A program made the position numbers and the translations under genes. Positions 59,301 through 64,000 of a stretch of DNA of 64,000 nt are shown here, piece after piece (within the stretch, counting starts at the first letter, position 1; every line of letters starts with the position of its first letter). The notes under the pieces are model-generated. The model had not been told where the DNA came from, made no database searches, and saw nothing but the letters and a program-made list of their open reading frames with translations. This DNA is from Triticum aestivum (Eukaryota; Streptophyta; Magnoliopsida; Poales; Poaceae). The stretch spans positions 188,823,716 through 188,887,715 of the forward strand of contig NC_057794.1 of assembly GCF_018294505.1 (NCBI RefSeq). The letters are read 5' to 3'.

Positions 59301-59867
59301 GTGCATCTGCGGCTCAAAAGCGTGGTGGACTACCCTTGCGAATGTTGAACCAGCATTCTTCAAACCGAAAGGCATCCGTACGAAGCAGTACGTGCCACAC
59401 GGGGTGATAAATGCGGTTTTCTCTTCATCCTCTTCTGCCATGAAGATCTGATGGTATCCTGAGTATGCATCAAGAAATGAAAGCAAATCACATCCGGCTG
59501 TGGAGTCAACAATCTGGTCAATGCGCGGCAAGGGAAATGGGTCTTTGGGACAAGCTTTATTAACATCAGTGAAGTCAATACAAAGCCTCCATTTCCCGTT
59601 AGCCTTGCGCACGACAACAGGATTGGCCAACCACGTGGGATGGAGCACTCCTCTGACAAGGCCTGCTGCTTCCAACTTCTTGATTTCTTCTGCGATGAAT
59701 TCTTGGCGCTCCACTGCCTGTTTCCTGACTTTCTGCTTGACGGGCCGCGCATGAGGACAGACGGCAAGGTGGTGCTCAATTACTTTCCTGGGAACACCGG
59801 GGATATCAGACGGTTGCCACGCAAACACGTCGACATTCGCCCGCAGGAAAGCAACGAGCGCGCTTTC
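56334..59867 (-). pseudogene. pol: Tat pol: reverse transcriptase, dual RNase H, integrase
   Basis: One uninterrupted frame of 1177 codons follows an in-frame TAG (59868-59870). Counting from the Met at 59828: RT about 60-240 with LCIDFTDVNKACPKDPFPLP, FGLKNAGSTFARV and catalytic AYMDDIVV (182-185). A first, degenerate RNase H spans about 320-450 (RPVYFVSSLLQGARSRYSGV). A second, archaeal-type RNase H spans about 510-640 with its acidic residues in place (MYFDGAF, AEYEGL, GDSQLV, NDIADG). A variable linker is full of GCCGGCAA-type words. Integrase has the HHCC finger (HGGICGHHIG, then KCEACQ), then Asp in GLDILGPF, Asp in IITDNGTQF and Glu in NGQAERANAE, and a C-terminal KWEGPYRVKRV. No chromodomain is seen. 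The enzyme half looks catalytically complete; only the TAG and the broken gag upstream make the copy defective. Confidence 0.9.
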
Positions 59868-61197
59868 CTATTTGGGGTCAAGAGTGGCGCTGATGGTGAA
59901 GGTACCACCAGTGCCGTCCTCCTTGGCGGACACCTTCTTGGTCTCAGGTGGAGCTGCCATTGCCTTCTTACACTTGCCGGTGGAGCTCGATGGTGCGTCC
60001 TCGACGGTAGCGCAGCACTCCGAAGAGGTGCGCTTGCCGGAGTGGGCATCAGAGCTCTTGCCGGACTTGGTCTTCTTCTTCCCCCCGGGAGCTTCAGCGG
60101 CAAGTGTCTTGCGTTCTGCTGCGGCTGCTGCTTCCCGGTAGATCTTGTCGGCACAGATAAGAGCATCCTTCTTGTCGCCAGGGACAGAGATGACACTTAT
60201 CGGGCCTGGCATTTTCAGTACGTTGTACGCATAGTGAGAGGCTGCCATGAACTTGGCGAGTGCCGGACGGCCAAGGATTCCATTGTAAGGTAATGGAAAG
60301 TCAGCAACATCAAACGTGACCCTCTCAGTCCTGAAGTTCAGCTCGCTGCCAAATGTTACCGGCAACGTGATCTTTCCCTTCGGCTTGCTCCTTCCCGGGT
60401 TGATTCCTTGAAATGTACCGGTCTCTTCGAGCTCGCTGTCAGGGATCTGGAGTTTCTGGAGCACCGCGGAGGAGATCAGGTTCAAGCCGGCCCCGCCGTC
60501 AACTAGCATCTTAGTGACCTTGAGGTTGCGGATTGTTGGTGAAACCAACATCGGCAAGCACCCGACCGCAGTTATGCGATCAGGGTGGTCCTCAATATCA
60601 AAGATGATAGGCGTGCTGGACCATTTCAGAGGCTTGCGTGACTCGACGGGTGGTTCTGCTGCATTAACTTCCCGCACCCACTGCTTGAGCTGACGGTGCG
60701 AGGTATGCAGAGAAGCACCACCGTCAACGCACAGGACCTCTGTGGCTTTCTGGAACTCCTGCTCATCAGTCTCCTCATCATCCATGTCTTCATCGTCGTC
60801 GTCATCTTCATCCTTGTCGCGGCCGCGAGGAGGTCTGTCTCCTTGCCGCTGCTTGGCCTTGCCGCGGCGTCCTCCTCGGCCGGGACGTTTCTTGCCGGAT
60901 CCCCCAGCACCTTCCTGGGCCTTCTCCTTGTCGCGCCGCTCGTATTCAGCTTTCTGTTGCTCAACAAGCTGCTCGACTTTCTTGCAGTTCTGGAGATCAT
61001 GGCCCTTGGTGCGGTGGATCTTGCAATACTGCTTGTTGGTGCCGTCCTGCTTGTCGGCGACCGCCACCTCCGCGGCAACCTCCTTGCCGGAGTCACCAGC
61101 TTTGGCTTTCTTGGCGCCACCACCGTTGCCGGACTGCTCAACAACTAGCACCTCTTTGCCTTTCCTCTTCCTGTTGTTCGCCGCCGGTTTTTCCTTG
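59868..61197 (-). pseudogene. Tat gag C-terminus and aspartic protease
   Basis: The frame runs from about 61197 (EKPAANNRKRKGKEVLVVEQ) to TAG at 59868. It holds an unusual knuckle C-x2-H-x4-H-x4-C (CKIHRTKGHDLQNC), then an acidic stretch (DEDDDDDEDMDDEETDEQ), then the protease with KMLVDGGAGLNLISSAVLQK (catalytic Asp, D-G-G-A) and PYNGILGRPALAKF. The tail is Lys/Ser-rich and leads to SATLDPK, after which the codon is TAG where related polyproteins have Gln; CAG to TAG is one C-to-T change in a CHG context. Without this codon the frame continues straight into RT. No readthrough signal was evident, so I read it as a disabling mutation rather than programmed suppression. Confidence 0.85.
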
Positions 61198-61861
61198 CCG
61201 GGGCAGCATCTTCACTGTCAGATCCTCCCGCTCCTACATTCTCTCCGGGGAGTCTCCTCCCTTCCTCAGCACGTGCACACTTGTCGGCCAGTGCATATAA
61301 CTCACTGACGTCCCTGATCTTGCACATCGCCATTTCCTCCCGCATCCTGCGGTTTCGCACGTTCTGATGGAACGCACTGATCACCGCGGCAGGGTGGACG
61401 TCTAGGATGTTGTGCTGCACACTGCTGAATCTCTGAATGTACTTGCGCAGGGGCTCTCCTTCCTTCTGGGCGAGCATATGAAGATCACTCTCCTGGCCAT
61501 GAGGCTTGTGTCCGCCTATGAAGGCGACGACAAACTGATGGCACAGATCAGCCCAAGAGGATATGGAGTTGTCCGGCAAGTGCATGAGCCAGGATCTGAC
61601 GTTGGGCTTGAGCACCAGCGGGAAGTAGTTGGCAAGGATCTTGTCATCCCGTCCCCCGGCAGCCTGCACCGCAATGGTGTAGATGCTGAGGAACTCCGAC
61701 AGATGTGTCTTGCCGTCGTACTTCTCCGGTACGTCTGGCTTGAAGTTCTTCGTGCTGGGCCACTGGAGTTGCCGCAGCTCACGAGTGAACGCAGGGCAAC
61801 CTACCGCGTACGGCAGATCGCCTGGTTCCCCTGGCACATGCATGTCAACAGAGGGCCCAGC
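61145..61861 (-). pseudogene. gag: Tat gag, N-terminal part (truncated and frameshifted)
   Basis: Reading leftward from the insertion at 61861/61862, the frame shows the retrotransposon gag domain: RELRQLQWPSTKNFKPDVPE, YDGKTHLSEFLSIYTIAVQA, ANYFPLVLKPNVRSWLMHLP and FVVAFIGGHKPHG, then a charged region (GGSDSEDAAPARK). At about 61192-61197 one base is missing in the GGCAAGGAAAAACC context: the frame goes to a wrong end (RRRTTGRGKAKRC), whereas the neighbouring frame carries on correctly to the protease. The true N-terminus is cut off by the TG-starting element at 61862. Gag forms the virus-like particle in which the element RNA is reverse-transcribed. Confidence 0.85.
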
Positions 61862-64000
61862 TGTCACATCCCTAGTTCTGGTATGCTCAAGGCTAGCTAG
61901 TCATGTGTGCATCATGTTTAAATTCCATTTAAATTTGAAATGGGGATTTGTGAAACCCTCAGAATCATTTTCGGAAATGACCCAAATAAAAATTGTTCCA
62001 AAAGGTCCAAGGAAATGTTCATGTTGCTCTCTGAAAATATTGGTCAGAGGTAAAATTCAAACAAATATTTTAGGAGCTCATGGATATTTAATTTTGGCCA
62101 TCTGGATTAATCCGATAATTATTTGGATTGGATATATATATGTCATATATATAATATATGTCCAAAAATTATGCCATTTGCTGAGGAGCTTTGGAATAAT
62201 ATAGTTAGCCCCTGCAAAAATTGGCATAAGGTAATAAAATGATTTAATATTTTAAGTTAAATCAAAACAAATGTCAGAAAAATAGAAAAAGAAAAACAAA
62301 ACAGGAAAAACCTTACCTGGGCTTCTTACCTGGCGCCTCTGGCCCAGCAGGCCAGCCCAGCCCACCACCGCCGTCGTCCTCCTGGCGCCAGTCGGCCAGG
62401 CGTGTGGCCGACGCGCGCGCACGGGCGGAGCGCCACGCCACCAGCTCGCCTGCCTGCCTTCCCTGCCAGCGCAACGCCGCGATGCTTCTTCTCGGTGCCG
62501 CTCCGATCCCCCTGGCCTCACCCCCTATCTCCCGTGCCATTCTCTCCTTCCCCTCGCCCCTCTCTTGCGGCCGAAATCACCGTCGCCGCCGTCCATAGCC
62601 ACCGTGGCCTCGGCCATTGCCGCACCTCCCCGACACGCTTCCCAGCTCTGCCGCGACCCCCTCTCCCTCCTCACCGAGCAAAGCAACCCGGGCGAGCTCC
62701 GCTTCATCGCCATCGCCGTCGTCTTCAAGCTTCGGCCGACGAGATCGCCGTCGTCGCTCCGGCTGCCCCAAGCCTTCCCCGAGCTCGCCGACGACGCCGT
62801 TGGATTCGCTGTGAGCCCCGCCGTCGAACCCCCCCTTCTCCCCTGCCTCCCCGTGCCCCGCAGCCCGATCCCGCTCGCGCCCGAACTCCGGCCGCCGCCC
62901 AAGTGGTCGCCGCCGTCGATTTAGGCCATCTCCGGTGAAACGGAGGGCACTAGTGGATGCGCGCGAGCCCCAGCTTCCCGCCCGTGCCCTCCGCTGCTCG
63001 ATTGGGCGCCGGAGTGGCAATCCCGCGCCCTCCGCCGCGTTTGCTGCCGCCGGCGGCTAAACGCCGGCGTGTTAGCCCCAGTTGACCAGGGGGTTTGACC
63101 TCCCCTGGCTCAATGACAAGTGGGGCCCGTCCCTGCTAATTCTAGTTTAGGATTAGTTTAAATTTAATTAACCTCTGTTATTTAACCATGACACTGTCAG
63201 GTGGACGCCACGTGTCAGATTTGACCTGGACAGCCGCGTTGACCCGCTGATGTAGTGATGACGTCATGCTGACGCAGTTATCCTTTTTCTGGAATTATTT
63301 TTAATCAGGAAATTCCAGAAAATTAGCAAAACTTCAAAAATTCATAGAAATTCAACCGTAGCTCAGATTGAAATAATTTATATATGAAAAATTATCAGAA
63401 AAATGTAATCTATCCATCTGTACCAGTTTCATGCATGACAAACCAACTTATACATGCTGAATATGAGAAACACATTATGGCATATATAGGAGCTTAATTT
63501 GGAGATGCATTTGAACCTTTGGTTCAAATGGATTTCAACCAAATGGATACTAGTTGCATTAGCTCAAGCAGCATCACATCTACATGCCATGCTCATGCAT
63601 CATATTGTTGCATATGTTTGTGTATTGATTGTTGGCACCGTTCCTTCTCGATAGGTCCTACTCCGGAGGACGTTCCAGAGTACCTGTCTGTGAAGCAGTG
63701 CCTCCCTTGTTGATTTACCAGGCAAGCAAACCCCCTTGTTCATTCCGATATAATCCTACTCTCTCGCTCCTGCTCTCAGTTATTGCATTAGGACAATAAC
63801 GATTCATCTGCTACTTGGTGCTGCGATAGTTGAACCCATTCCTCTGCATGATCTGTCATTGCCACAGTAAATAGTTGAAACCCACTAGCATGTGTAGGAG
63901 TTGATCGAGCCATGTTGTGTTCCTACCATGCTATGCCTGCTATTGCTTAGAGTTGTGTCAGGTCTGATTCATTGGGAATGAATTGGAGTGTTACGATATG
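61862..64000 (+). mobile_element. Long LTR-like element inserted in gag, runs off window
   Basis: The junction inside gag reads ...cccagc|TGTCACATCCCTAG. The inserted DNA goes from AT-rich (61880-62300) to a very GC-rich block (62330-63080) and back to AT-rich, CATG-containing sequence. This is the same layout as the 4.2-kb elements at 4309 and 18915, whose start TGTAACACCCC is similar but not identical. No gag-pol is seen in 2.1 kb. The GC-rich block has open frames on both strands but no recognisable protein. The right terminus and duplication are outside the window (left flank ccagc). Confidence 0.5.

Larger units (their letters stand above)
50507..61861 (-). mobile_element. Tat-lineage Ty3/gypsy retrotransposon with antisense gene
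   Basis: On the minus strand: gag (61861 leftward), protease, RT, RNase H, a second RNase H, integrase, then a 3' region carrying an antisense gene on +, polypurine tract and 3' LTR. A second, archaeal-type RNase H and extra ORFs between integrase and 3' LTR are established features of the Tat lineage. gag is cut at 61861/61862 by another element, so the 5' LTR is not in view. Sense genes carry one frameshift and one nonsense codon. Confidence 0.85.

Noticed and set aside
56932..60293. Plus-strand ORFs opposite pol and protease
   Set aside because: Shadow frames of the clearly recognised pol on the minus strand.
32554..61861. Naming exact retrotransposon families (for example Sabrina, Fatima, Sukkula)
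   Set aside because: Family names need a library comparison; only lineage-level calls are supported by what I can read.

Overview
The window looks like intergenic DNA from a large-genome grass of the wheat/barley tribe (Triticeae). No ordinary single-copy host gene, tRNA, rRNA or CRISPR array could be supported. Nearly everything is transposable-element sequence, much of it nested: Ty3/gypsy retroelements, non-LTR (LINE) fragments, hAT, Stowaway and Mutator-like DNA elements, and a CACTA-like element. The organism call is inferred from these families and from the nesting style. No database search was possible.

Layout. 1-1263: broken LINE ORF1 (minus). 2006-2387: Mutator-like MITE. 3147 to about 9330: 5'-truncated LINE reverse transcriptase (minus), split by a 4.2-kb TG...CA element (4309-8534) with a perfect 5-bp target duplication, best read as a solo long LTR. 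9822-10723: hAT element with an 8-bp duplication and a Stowaway MITE inside. 11106-11787: second hAT element. 11997-12358: foldback MITE. 12540-13090: degenerate 150-bp repeats. 13100-24490: unclassified AT-rich repetitive sequence holding a second truncated LINE (17406-18586, 14-bp duplication) and an inverted second copy of the solo LTR (18915-23158).

24491 to about 32550: a CACTA-like element with subterminal repeats (84-bp and 45-bp units), a coiled-coil ORF, a tandem array of 505-bp units and a three-exon gene for a small B3-domain-like protein. No transposase was seen.

32554-50506: Athila-type Ty3/gypsy DNA on the minus strand. Three LTRs of about 1.41 kb alternate with internal regions (LTR-int-LTR-int-LTR-int), ending in a broken gag-protease segment. 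That gag is interrupted at 50507 by a Tat-lineage Ty3/gypsy element (50507 to at least 61861). It has one LTR, a well-preserved pol with dual RNase H and integrase, a gag damaged by one frameshift and one nonsense codon, and on the opposite strand a four-exon gene for about 1143 residues with an intact reading frame. Its gag is in turn cut at 61862 by another long TG-starting element that runs off the window.

The most interesting points are the intact antisense gene in a retroelement whose sense genes are broken, the B3 gene and satellite-like array carried by the CACTA-like element, and the mosaic triple-LTR Athila array, in which 1.7 kb of internal sequence is almost identical between two units whose LTRs are clearly diverged.
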